Source: Megaustenia siamemsis (lineage: Eukaryota > Mollusca > Gastropoda > Stylommatophora > Ariophantidae). Taken from it: a stretch of DNA of 64,000 nt. The position numbers and the translations under genes were made by a program. Of the stretch, positions 55,101-64,000 are shown piece by piece. The stretch lies in contig JAVIAB010000049.1 in NCBI GenBank assembly GCA_032433765.1, forward strand, positions 19,558,406 to 19,622,405, given 5' to 3'. Below the pieces are notes generated by a model. The model ran no database searches. It was not told the DNA's origin and saw only the letters and a program-made list of their open reading frames with translations. Positions within the stretch are counted from its first letter, which is position 1; each line of letters starts with the position of its first letter.

Positions 55101-55370
55101 AAGTTGTTCTGTTTTTTTGTCATTTTTTTAAGATCTTTCCATGTCTTCCCCGTCATCTTCATCTCTGCTTCTGTCTATTTTCTCCAAGAATTCCTTGGTC
55201 TTCCTCTTTCTCTTTTCCCCTGGGATTCCAAAAAAGAGCCTGTTGTGTAATACTTTCAGTTGGCTTCCGCAGTGTGTGTCCTATCCAGCGCCATTGTCTT
55301 CGCTGTATCTCTTTACGCACTGGTATTTGACTTGTACATTTCCATAATTCTATGTTAGTGATTTCTACTG
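55101..55370 (-). pseudogene. Non-LTR retrotransposon 3' fragment (family 5)
   Basis: Matches 37930-38220 closely (TTCCATGTCTTCCCC, TTGGTCTTCCTCTTT, GTAATACTTTCAGTTGGCTT, CCATAATTCTATGTTAGTGA) and, reversed, 49960-50200. It is 5'-truncated; its 3' end was amplified into the adjacent array. Confidence 0.8.
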
Positions 55371-55600
55371 TAATAGTTGATCTTATTCTTTCTTTGTTTT
55401 AATAATTGCTTGTGGCGCACTGTGTTTTGCACCTCCCAATACAGTATATATGTCATCAGAATGTATTTGTTCAGGATTCCTTAGTCATTAGACAACTCTT
55501 ATTGCACATTAGACAAATAAGTGTTGAGATCCCACCCTTAGTGGCAATGACACCAACTTCGAGTTCGTTTACTGGTCTTTTTTGGTACCTATGCATCTCT
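55371..55600. other. Spacer, nothing recognised
   Basis: A stretch near 55405-55450 (TTGCTTGTGGCGCACTGTGT) has faint similarity to retroelement RT sequence but cannot be assigned. Confidence 0.3.
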
Positions 55601-56080
55601 CATTGAGGAAGATACTATGCAATCCATTTTGACAATAGAAACAAGAAAAGGAGTTCTTAAATGTTATGTAGAGCCAGTCTTAACATATGGATGTGAATCA
55701 TGGACAATAGGACAACAGACAAGAAAATCACTGGAGTCTGTAGAAATGTAGTTTTACATAAGAATGTTGAGAATACCATGGACAGCTAAGAAGAGTAATG
55801 AAAACGTTCTGAAAGAGGTCAAAGCAAAAAGAGAGCTAATTTCCAATATTAAGAAGAAACAATCATAATTTTTGGCCATGTAATGAGAAGAGAACAGCTG
55901 GAATATATTGTAACAACTGGAAAAATTGAGGGATGAAGAGATAGAGGGAAGCAAAGAGAGAAAATACCAGACAGCTTAAGAGAATGGCTTGGCAGAAGGT
56001 CAACAACAGAAATGATAAAGAACTGTCGAGATCTGAAGTTGTGGAGAGACATGTTCACCTACGCCAGCAGGCCCGGTACT
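55600..56080 (+). pseudogene. Non-LTR retrotransposon RT C-terminal pseudogene (family 4)
   Basis: Plus-strand translation: RKGVLKCYVEPVLTYGCESW, RMLRIPWTAKKSNENVLKEV, KAKRELISNIKKKQS and, after a frame break, GHVMRREQLEYIVTTGKIEG and a Trp-rich C-terminus ending with ASRPGT. It carries in-frame stops. A second piece follows at 56085. Confidence 0.8.
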
Positions 56081-56084
56081 TGAT

Positions 56085-56390
56085 GATGATAATGCATCTC
56101 TCAGCAATTCTCAAAGAGGCCAACACAAAATGGGAACTCCTAAAATACATCAGAAAGAAACAAACAACATTTTTGAGCACATCATGAGAAGAGGAAAGTT
56201 GGAATACTTGGTTACAACTGGCAAAATAAAAGGAAAGAGATATCGTGGTCGACAAAGAGAGAAAATACTGGATAGATTGGTGTCATGGCATGGAAAACAG
56301 TCAACAACAGAACTGATACGATGCACTGTGGATAGAAGGTTGTGGAAGGACATGATCGCCTACGCCAACCGGTATGGCACATGATGATGA
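56085..56390 (+). pseudogene. Non-LTR retrotransposon C-terminal fragment (family 4), second copy
   Basis: Repeats the same end: EHIMRRGKLEYLVTTGKIKG, RYRGRQREKILDRLVSWHGK, then LWKDMIAYANRYGT and a stop followed by a GATGATGATG tail. It is arranged head to tail with the copy at 55600-56080. Confidence 0.8.
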
Positions 56391-56514
56391 TGCATCTCTT
56401 GTGTCTGGTTTCTCCATTTCTGGCTTAATGTTCTTTCTGTCTGGTTGTTGTCGTAGATTCATAATTCAATTCATTTATTCATTTAACTTCCCTAAGTACA
56501 TCAGGATAATTTGA

Positions 56515-56860
56515 TACAGGCAAAGTAAAGGTAAAGTACGAGACTTGAACCAGCATCTTAACACGCGAGTTTACACCCATATGTGCTCGGCTGCCTATCC
56601 AGAAATGTTCTGAGATTTCTGTATAGTGAGGCCTCAAGCATCGAACCTCAGATGCGAGGTGACATTCCTCACCTTCCCAGGGTAATACCCTGGTACCCAT
56701 TTCTGCCAACGGCTGGGTCGACCGTGGAGGTATTTTTTTTTTTAAACCACGAGTACGATTCTCACTGCTCCCAGCGGGAATCGAACACGGATTGTCCGAA
56801 CGTCGGTAGTCCGGTTGAATGGTTTTCCCAACTAGGCTACCGAGACATCCAAAAATGTAC
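56515..56860 (-). mobile_element. SINE S1, minus-strand copy
   Basis: Reverse-complemented it starts GGTAGCCTAGTTGGGAAAAC (A box) with GTGTTCGATTCCCGCTGGGA (B box) and continues through the S1 body to GCTGGTTCAAGTCTCGTACT, matching 20245-20600 along its length. Confidence 0.8.
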
Positions 56861-56904
56861 CTGCACATTTAGTGCTCAATGAGGATCGAACTCACAACCC
56901 CTGG

Positions 56905-57600
56905 TTGTCAGTTCTCTCTATCACAGTCCATCAGGACAATTTGACACAGATGTTTTTGATATCAGTCTGTCATTTCTTTCTATCACAGTCCATCAGGACA
57001 ATTTGACACAGATGTTTTTGATGTCAGTCTGTCATTTCTTTCTATCACAGTCCATCAGAACAATTTGACACAGATGTTTTTGATGTCAGTCTGTCATTTC
57101 TCTCTATCACAGTCCATCAGGACAATTTGACACAGATGTTTTTGATGTCAGTCTGTCATTTCTCTCTATCACAGTCCATCAGGACAATTTGACACAGATG
57201 TTTTTGATGTCAGTCTGTCATTTCTCTCTATCACAGTCCATCAGGACAATTTGACACAGATGTTTTTGATGTCAGTCTGTCATTTCTCTCTATCACAGTC
57301 CATCAGGACAATTTGACACAGATGTTTTTGATGTCAGTCTGTCATTTCTCTCTATCACAGTCCATCAGGACAATTTGACACAGATGTTTTTGATGTCAGT
57401 CTGTCATTTCTCTCTATCACAGTCCATCAGGACAATTTGACACAGATGTTTTTGATGTCAGTCTGTCATTTCTCTCTAACACAGTCCATCAGGACCACCT
57501 GACTTAAGTGTTCATGATACCAGTCCATCAAGACCACCTGACTTAAATGTTCTTGATATCAGTCTTTTGCTCTCTCTACCACAGTCCATTGGGACCACTT
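56905..57600. repeat. 62-bp minisatellite, about 10 units, cut by SINE S4
   Basis: The unit is TCTATCACAGTCCATCAGGA, CAATTTGACACAGATGTTTT and TGATGTCAGTCTGTCATTTC plus TC. Units decay after 57480. The array's sequence resumes at about 57868-57960 on the far side of the SINE. Confidence 0.93.
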
Positions 57601-57611
57601 GACCTAGATGT

Positions 57612-57867
57612 TCTTAGTTGGGATTTTTATTTATGATTTCTCTCTGCGGCAGCTGCCCCTGACCTCAGCAGCGAGACTCTTGCTTGAAACGTCAGTTACT
57701 CACCGATGGAAAAAATATGAGTGCCTCCGAAGTCTGAGTTGCCTACCTGTGCGGTGAGGGACCCCTGTGCACATGGCTGCCAAGAGAAAAATTTATTAAC
57801 ACACAATTTTCAGTTCCCAGTCTCTAGGGACTTCACCAAAGGTGAAAGCTGGCAAACGCAAAATTTG
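57612..57867 (+). mobile_element. SINE S4 copy, 5'-truncated
   Basis: Starts at GTTGGGATTTTTATTTATGA and follows the same order as the reverse complement of 58055-58375, ending TTCACCAAAGGTGAAAGCTG. It is inserted in the degenerate end of the 62-bp array. Confidence 0.7.
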
Positions 57868-58054
57868 ATATCAATCTGTCAGATCTTTCTATCACAATCC
57901 ATCGGGGCCACTTGGCTTAGATGTCCTTGATATCAGTCTGTCTACTTTCTCTATTTCTTTATATAGGGCCATTATTAATGTACTTGACCATTACCGATTA
58001 GTTTTCTGACAGTACGCATTAGTCCTCTCAGTATCCATTAGTGATTTTCTTTTT

Positions 58055-58375
58055 ACATTTGTCAGCTTTCACCTTTGGCAAAGTCCCTAGGAACTGAATT
58101 TTGCATGTTAATCCATTGTTCCCTGGCAGCTGTGTGCACAGAGGTCCCTCGCCACACAGGCAGATAACTCCGTCTTTGGAGGTACTCGTATTTTTTCTGT
58201 CGATGAGTAATTGACGTTTCATGCTGGGCCTCACTGCTGAGACCAGGGCTGGTTGCCACAGTGAGAAATCATAAATAAAAATCCCAACTGGTGCATCTGA
58301 GATTTGAACTCTTAACTTCTCTATCTCGAGTTTGGCGCCTTGGCTCGAGACCAACCAGTCCCCCATTTATGGTCT
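58055..58375 (-). mobile_element. SINE S4 copy with tRNA-like head
   Basis: Reverse-complemented the head reads GGGGGACTGGTTGGTCTCGA (A-box-like) and AAGAGTTCAAATCTCAGATG (B-box-like), followed by the body shared with 57612-57867. The spacing between boxes is long, as in tRNAs with a large variable arm. The two copies form an inverted pair about 190 bases apart. Confidence 0.7.
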
Positions 58376-58384
58376 GACGGCAGT

Positions 58385-59255
58385 ATTAATTAATGCTCAG
58401 ACATGACAGTATCTATTAGTACCCTGGTGGTATCCATTAGTGGTCTGATGGTATCTATTAGTACCCTGGTGGTATTCATTAGTGGTCTGACAGTATCCAT
58501 TAGTGCTCTGGTGTATCCATTAGTGGTCTAACAATATCCAAAAATACTGTGGTGCATCCATTAGTGGTCTAACAATATCCATTAGTACCCTGGTGGTATT
58601 CATTAGTAGTCTGACAATATCCATTAGTAATCTGGTGTATCCATTCATGGTCTAACAATATCCATTAGTACTCTGGTATATTAATTTGTGGTCTGACAAT
58701 ATCCATTAGTACTGTGGTGTATTCATTTGTGGTCTAACAATATCCATTAGTACTCTAGTGTATTCATTTGTAGTCTGACAATATCCATTAGTACTCTGGT
58801 GTATTGATTCATGGTCTGACAATATCCATTAGTACTCTGGTGTATCCATTCGTGGTCTGACAATATCCATTAGTACTCTGGTGCATCCATTCGTGGTCTG
58901 ACAATATCCATTAGTACTCTGGTGCATCCATTCGTGGTCTGACAATATCCATTAGTACTCTGGTGTATTCATTTGTGGTCTGACAATATCCATTAGTACT
59001 CTGGTGTATTCATTTGTAGTCTGACAATATCCATTAGTACTCTGGTGTATTCATTTGTGGTCTGACAATATCCATTAGTACTCTGGTGTATTCATTTGTG
59101 GTCTGACAATATCCATTAGTACTCTGGTGTATTCATTTGTGGTCTGACAATATCCATTAGTACTCTGGTGTATTCATTTGTGGTCTGACAATATCCATTA
59201 GTACTCTGGTGTATTCATTTGTGGTCTGACAATATCCATTAGTACTATTATTTGT
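58385..59255. repeat. 41-bp minisatellite, about 20 units
   Basis: The unit is CTGGTGTATTCATTTGTGGT plus CTGACAATATCCATTAGTAC and T. Degenerate and shorter on the left; the last eight units are nearly identical. Confidence 0.94.
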
Positions 59256-59769
59256 GCGCCCACACACAGCAAGATATCAGCCCAGTGCATGAAGTTTGTA
59301 GCACCCATGTGAACCAATATCTCTTTCTCTTAGCCCACGATAATAATACTATAAGAGTTAAATTAAAACTGAAAAAGATGTGATAATAACTTCCCCTTGA
59401 CTTACTGATGAATGCTATTATATTGTGTTATGCTATTGTTGTTCATTTTTATTATAATTATTCTTTTTTTGCAATGGGGAATAAGGCATGGGATTGCTTG
59501 TAAAGTTCTTGTTTGACTGTAGCAACAATGGGACTAGCACTGAGAATATATTTGCTTTTGATGTTGTGAAAATTAAGCTACAACTTGCCAATGTAAAAAA
59601 ACACATATTTTAATTGATCCGTTCATCTCATAAAATGATGTCTATTTCTATGTCTTTCGTCACTGATGCAAAATTGTATGAACTGTGTTATTATGTTTGT
59701 TTTGTATTCAAAATTATATGGCAAATTAATTGATGTACAATGCAAAGGGACAACACATATTTTTATCTG
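59256..59769. other. AT-rich sequence, nothing recognised
   Basis: No coding, RNA or repeat signal noted. Confidence 0.4.
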
Positions 59770-60180
59770 TGCTATAATCTATCTATTGACCTTTCGAGCC
59801 GTAGCCAGCCCATAAGACATAGACCCAGATACTCCTTCTCTAATCTAAATTTGTATTCTAGCAGTTTTCAATTCTTGTAAAGATCTTTTATCAAATCTTG
59901 CCATTTGTCTCTGTTCTGTGCAAGCAGCTCTATCTCATTGAGGGAGCCGATTCCTGCTGCTCTTGCCTCTCTCATCAATGTTCTTCTCAGTGTCTCTCTG
60001 GATCTTCCTCTTTTCCTCCAACCTGTTGTTTCCCACATAAGGGCTTGCTTTGCTATTCGGTTATTATCTCTTCTCATCACATGTCCAACATATGACCATC
60101 ATCTTTTCTTGATTACTGAAGTTATTAGTGGATGATTGGCGATTTCTCTAATTTCCTCGTTTGTGTTTGTAATACCTTCA
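59770..60180 (-). pseudogene. Non-LTR retrotransposon 3' fragment (family 1)
   Basis: The minus strand encodes MMRRDNNRIAKQALMWETTG, RETLRRTLMREARAAGIGSL and LLAQNRDKWQDLIKDLYKN with a stop, then a short 3' UTR ending in GATAGAT at the left. The protein end is intact, the 5' part missing. Confidence 0.82.
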
Positions 60181-60711
60181 CTAAATTGAGCGTATGCAGA
60201 TGTAGCCCTCAAGGGTCAAACACTTTCTTCTGTTTGTTGTTGTTGTGTTTGGGGGGAAGCATGAAGTAAACAACTCTGGCAGGGGAACAGTGCTGGACAA
60301 GTGACCTAGATTTCCCAAAAAAGTTCCACAGCAGATTCCAGAAATTGGATAACAGCCATTAAAAAAAAAAAAACATATTGTGTCACTCACTTCCATTAAC
60401 ACTCAAAGTCAATTGGGGGGGGGGGGGGGGGGGGGGGGGGCGCGGGGGAGACAGGCTTAGAAGAGTGTGAATCTGTGAAGCAGCAGACTTCCATGATTCA
60501 TCAAAATATGCAGCTATGAGGCTGTGTTTGGGTTAGAAGTTGGAGATGTCACTACTTGCTGTAAACACACACAAATATACAACACAATCTACTTCCATTA
60601 GCACCTTTATAGTGATTGGCAAAGGAGAGAAGCAATTGTAAACACAAGTGTATAGTACACATTAACAATAGTTGTAGTGTTTCCCCATATTGTGAAAGCC
60701 ATTCCCAACAC
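60181..60711. other. Spacer with a poly-G run
   Basis: Contains 26 consecutive guanines at 60415-60440 followed by CGCGGGGGAG. Such a tract can form G-quadruplex structures. Otherwise nothing is recognised. Confidence 0.6.
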
Positions 60712-60725
60712 TACCATTGTAAAGT

Positions 60726-60973
60726 GAGCCGCGATAGCTCAGTGGTTAGTGAACTGGACTACAAAGGACAAGGGGTAGGGTTCGATCCGACGGCTTCCGG
60801 GTTCACCCAGCCTTAAATGGGTACCAGATTTTTTTCTGGGAAAGTAAAGTGGCACAGCGTAATACCGACCACATTACCCCAAAAATCATGTGCTGAAGGT
60901 CTGTAACATTTATGGGGTCACTAACACCATATTCCCTATACGCTACTTGGCGTGACCGGGGTACTTTACTTTT
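60726..60973 (+). mobile_element. SINE S2, complete, with 14-bp target duplication
   Basis: Begins GCCGCGATAGCTCAGTGGTT with an A box (TAGCTCAGTGGTTAG) and B box (GGTTCGATCC), runs through the body and ends in a short T tail. TACCATTGTAAAGT flanks it at 60712-60725 and 60974-60987, a perfect 14-bp target-site duplication. This copy defines the family's ends. Confidence 0.93.
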
Positions 60974-60987
60974 TACCATTGTAAAGT

Positions 60988-61268
60988 AAGAACCCTCCCG
61001 TGTGTTACCGGGGCCTCATTATGTGGGAAGTAAAGAATAGTGACACTGTGACCTTCCAGGCATGTCGTAAGAGGCGACAAAGGAGGTTGATCGATGGCTT
61101 GACAAGCTGTCATTGTAAAAAGCATTGTTATGGAAACAGAACCATAGATTTTAGAAGCAGTGATCTCTGCAATATATGCCACTTTGGCACGCAAGATTTC
61201 TGTTTCTGAGATTGTGGTTCTGCCCTATGTGCCGTCTTCGGCTCAAAAGGACTATAGATAGATAGAAA
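60988..61268 (+). mobile_element. Possible LINE 3' UTR remnant with GATA tail
   Basis: Contains GCATGTCGTAAGAGGCGACA and ends CGGCTCAAAAGGACTATAGA followed by TAGATAGA. The GGCTCAAAAGG/ATAGATAG ending resembles the 3' ends of family 1 elements (ACGGCTACAGCTTGAAAGG, then ATAG repeats), so it may be a related element's 3' end. Confidence 0.35.
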
Positions 61269-61447
61269 GTAAGAACCAATACTGGCTACTTAGATTACCA
61301 AATTCACTGACACCCCTGCTGTATTCAACATAAACATAAAATTGTATTATTTGACATGTTCTCTGTAGTTCTACTTACAGCCCTACTTAGTATTTCATAT
61401 TTTGTTTATTTGATATGTGTGCTTATCTCATCTTCTACTCACCATAT

Positions 61448-61960
61448 CATCATCAACATCAAGTACCATGCCTGCTGGCGTAGGTGATCATGTCTCTCCA
61501 CAATTTTCTATCTCGACAGTTATTTATAATTTCTGTTGTTGACCTTCTGTCAAGTCATTCTCTTAAGCTGTCTGGTATCTTTTCTCTTTGCTTCCCTCTA
61601 TTTCTTCGTCCCTCAATTTTCTCAGTTGTTACAATATATTCCAACTGTTCTCTTCTCATTACATGGCCAAAAAAATTATGATTGTTTCTTCCTAATATTG
61701 GAAATTAGCTCTCTTTTTGCTTTGGCCTCTTTCAGAACGTTTTCAATACTCTTCTTAGCTGTCCATGGTATTCTCAACATTCTTCTGTAAAACCACATTT
61801 CTACAGACTCCAGTGATTTTCTTGTCTGTTGTCCTCTTGTTCTTGATTCACATCCATATGTTAAGACTGGCTTTACATAAAATTTAAGAATTCCTTTTCT
61901 TGTTTCTATTGTCAAAAATGGATTTATACTTCCATATTTAAACTCACCATACACAGACTA
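61448..61960 (-). pseudogene. Non-LTR retrotransposon RT C-terminal pseudogene (family 4)
   Basis: Minus-strand translation: RKGILKFYVKPVLTYGCESR, SLESVEMWFYRRMLRIPWTA, ENVLKEAKAKRELISNIRKK, followed across a frame break by the GHVMRREQLEY-like C-terminus. Truncated at the 5' side. Confidence 0.8.
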
Positions 61961-62559
61961 TATATGTAAAACAGCTATCTGGGTAGAGCAGTATTTTCTG
62001 AACACTCAGTTTCCCTCAAGGCTGCCGGGTAGCGGAGGTGAGGGAAAAAAATTAGAAAAAACACATCTTGCTCATCAAGTGGTCTCGTCTCTTTTTCAAA
62101 ATCATTTTAGATCGCTGGCAGGCAATGCATTCCTGGGGAATTTTGGTTTTTTCCTCACCCAGGTTTAACACTCTACCATAGAGAGTACAGGACAGATGTA
62201 GTGCTGACAATATATTACCCAAAGTCTAGTCAGATATGTCTTATCCAAAGAGGCAAGTAGTAATAACATAAGTACTAAGAAGATGTACAGCAAACAACAA
62301 AGTAAACTGGGGCAATAATTTGAGCCAATAATATCTGACATGATATGTTGACCGACTGTGTACTGCAGCAAAGTGCTACCATTGGTCCAACTCTTCATAC
62401 ACTTGCTCTATGCAACTTGTAAATGAATCCAGCTGGGTTCAAATTGAGTGGAAACTCTTTATAAAGACCTGTGTAACAGAAGGTAATCTGATCATCAGAA
62501 GTGGTCCCCAATTGAGCAAATGCTTCAACCCTTTAGCTTTTTGACACTCTAATGGGGAC
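61961..62559. other. Spacer, nothing recognised
   Basis: A palindromic-looking pair (GGTGAGGGAAAAAA near 62036 and TTTTTTCCTCACCC near 62149) could close a stem of about 100 bases. No coding signal is recognised. Confidence 0.35.
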
Positions 62560-63350
62560 ACATCCATCTCTCCTCCACCTTTATGTTTGTGTTCTGACTT
62601 TTCCTTCTTAACGTTAGCGTCTTGACCTTCTAATAGGGGTAGGTCCATCTCTCCTCCACCTTTATGTTTGTGTTCTGACTTTTCCTTCTTAACGTTAGCG
62701 TCTTGACCTTCTAATAGTGGTAGGTCCATCTCTCCTCCACCTTTATGTTTGTATTCTGACTTTTCCTTCTTAACATTAGCGTCTTGACCTTCTAATAGTG
62801 GTAGGTCCATCTCTCCTCCACCTTTATGTTTGTATTCTGACTTTTCCTTCTTAACGTTAGCTTCTTGACCTTCTAATAGTGGTAGGTCCATCTCTCCTCC
62901 ACCTTTATGTTTGTATTCTGACTTTTCCTTCTTAACGTTAGCTTCTTGACCTTCTAATAGGGGTAGGTCCATCTCTCCTCCACCTTTATGTTTGTATTCT
63001 GACTTTTCCTTCTTAACGTTAGCTTCTTGACCTTCTAATAGGGGTAGGTCCATCTCTCCTCCACCTTTATGTTTGTGTTCTGACTTTTCCTTCTTAACGT
63101 TAGCTTCTTGACCTTCTAATAGGGGTTGGTCCATCTCTCCTCCACCTTTATGTTTGTGTTCTGTCTTTTCCTTCTTAACGTTAGCTTCTTGACCTTCTAA
63201 TAGGGGTAGGTCCATCTCTCCTCCACCTTTATGTTTGTGTTCTGACTTTTCCTTCTTAACGTTAGCTTCTTGACCTTCTAATAGGGGTAGGTCCATCTCT
63301 CCTCCACCTTTATGTTTGTGTTCTGACTTTTTCCTCTTGACACACAAATG
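62560..63350. repeat. 81-bp minisatellite, 10 units, open on the minus strand
   Basis: The unit encodes KKEKSEHKHKGGGEMDLPLL then EGQEANV on the minus strand, within a 362-codon frame (62439-63527). Differences between units are E/D, H/Y, S/T and L/Q plus two silent changes, so there is no sign of strong protein-level constraint. Edge units differ in frame and sequence (EMDVSP...CQ at both borders). The N-terminal part has a hydrophobic stretch (LFSMLICFLMLQYVF). It is probably a non-coding minisatellite, but a real repetitive protein cannot be excluded. Confidence 0.85.
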
Positions 63351-63539
63351 GGGACACATCCATCTCTTCTCCAACTTTATGTCTAAGATAATTCCACAAA
63401 TACACTCCAAGTTGCTGAAAATGACAACCCCATATATCTCATTTTCACAGAAGACATATTGCAACATTAGAAAACAAATTAGCATAGAAAACAAATTAGC
63501 TAAGTCTCTGTTATCTCTGAGTTTCATCTCTTCTCCATC

Positions 63540-63845
63540 ATTATAGCACCTTCTCTACTATCTCTGAGTCATATCTCTCCATCCATGTATCTTCTTCTCT
63601 ATTATTCTTGAGTTATATCTCTCCATCCATTTATCTTCTTCTCTATTATCCTTGAGTTATATCTCTCCATCCATGTATCTTCTTCTCTATTATCCTTGAG
63701 TTATATCTCTCCATCCATGTATCTCCTTCTCTGTTATTCTTGAGTTATATCTCTCCATCCATGTATCTTCTTCTCTATTATCCTTGAGTTATATCTCTAC
63801 ATCCATGTATCTTCTTCTCTATTATCCTTCAGTTATAATATCTCT
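63540..63845. repeat. 44-bp minisatellite, about 7 units
   Basis: The unit is CTCTCCATCCATGTATCTTC plus TTCTCTATTATCCTTGAGTT and ATAT. Confidence 0.94.
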
Positions 63846-63871
63846 CCATTAAACACATTTCAAACTATCCT

Positions 63872-64000
63872 TAAACTTATCATTAAACAAACCAATATAT
63901 GCCTGCTTCATAGACTACACCAAAGCATTTGATAGAGTACACCATGAGCAACTTATAGACTGCCTAAAAGATATAAATCTGGATGACACAGACATACGAC
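63872..64000 (+). pseudogene. Non-LTR retrotransposon RT domain (family 2), runs off the window
   Basis: The frame reads NKPIYACFIDYTKAFDRVHH (RT motif A with its Asp), then LIDCLKDINLDDTDIR to the window edge. It matches the minus-strand family 2 copy at 43900-44020 almost base for base. The rest of the RT lies to the right, so its integrity cannot be judged. Confidence 0.8.

Noticed and set aside
60726..60800. Functional tRNA gene
   Set aside because: A and B boxes are present but the sequence continues into a repeated body with target duplications, so it is a SINE.

Overview
This is a eukaryotic, AT-rich, repeat-dense window from an animal genome. It holds the 3' part of one host gene, an ABC transporter of the ABCC/MRP subfamily with ABCC4 (MRP4)-like motifs. 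The gene runs left to right and is split into short exons by introns of 1-7 kb with GT-AG borders, plus one probable GC-AG intron. The mix of several non-LTR retrotransposon families, tRNA-derived SINEs, a mariner and a piggyBac-like element, with very many minisatellites, fits an invertebrate. A lophotrochozoan such as a mollusc is my guess, not something the sequence proves.

Host gene (1391-32679, +). Eight exons join in frame to about 509 residues: the last membrane helix of TMD2, the linker, a complete second nucleotide-binding domain (Walker A, Q-loop, SVGQ signature, Walker B and H-loop all intact) and a long acidic C-terminal tail. A second possible terminal exon at 29822 would give a short C-terminus instead. 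Exons for TMD1, NBD1 and most of TMD2 must lie left of position 1.

Introns and 3' side. 1.5-8.8 kb: retroelement scraps, an apparently intact mariner inside a 65-bp satellite, and a 2.7-kb array of 30-bp units interrupted by a 0.8-kb mobile insert. 9-14 kb: a 43-bp array followed by a 34-bp array. 15-17 kb: a 23-bp array, then paired inverted SINEs. 22.9-24.6 kb: a piggyBac-like element carrying a nested retroelement. 26-28 kb: a 36-bp array abutting an acceptor and a 70-bp array starting at a donor. 30.5-34.4 kb: arrays on both sides of the last exon. 34.8-64 kb: no confident host gene, only retroelement pseudogenes of at least six families, SINEs and a dozen more tandem arrays, the largest a 3.5-kb array of 72-bp units. 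One unassigned candidate host exon sits at 45729-45885.

By my tally tandem arrays cover roughly 26 kb, about 40% of the window. The most unusual pattern is where they start. Two arrays (43-bp and 70-bp units) have a repeat unit that is recognisably a copy of the 3' end of the adjacent ABCC exon together with its 5' splice site. Other arrays are expanded from retroelement or interspersed-repeat sequence. Several insertions can be proved from target-site duplications visible in the window: mariner (TA), piggyBac-like (TTAA), two SINE copies (14 bp each) and a truncated LINE (10 bp).
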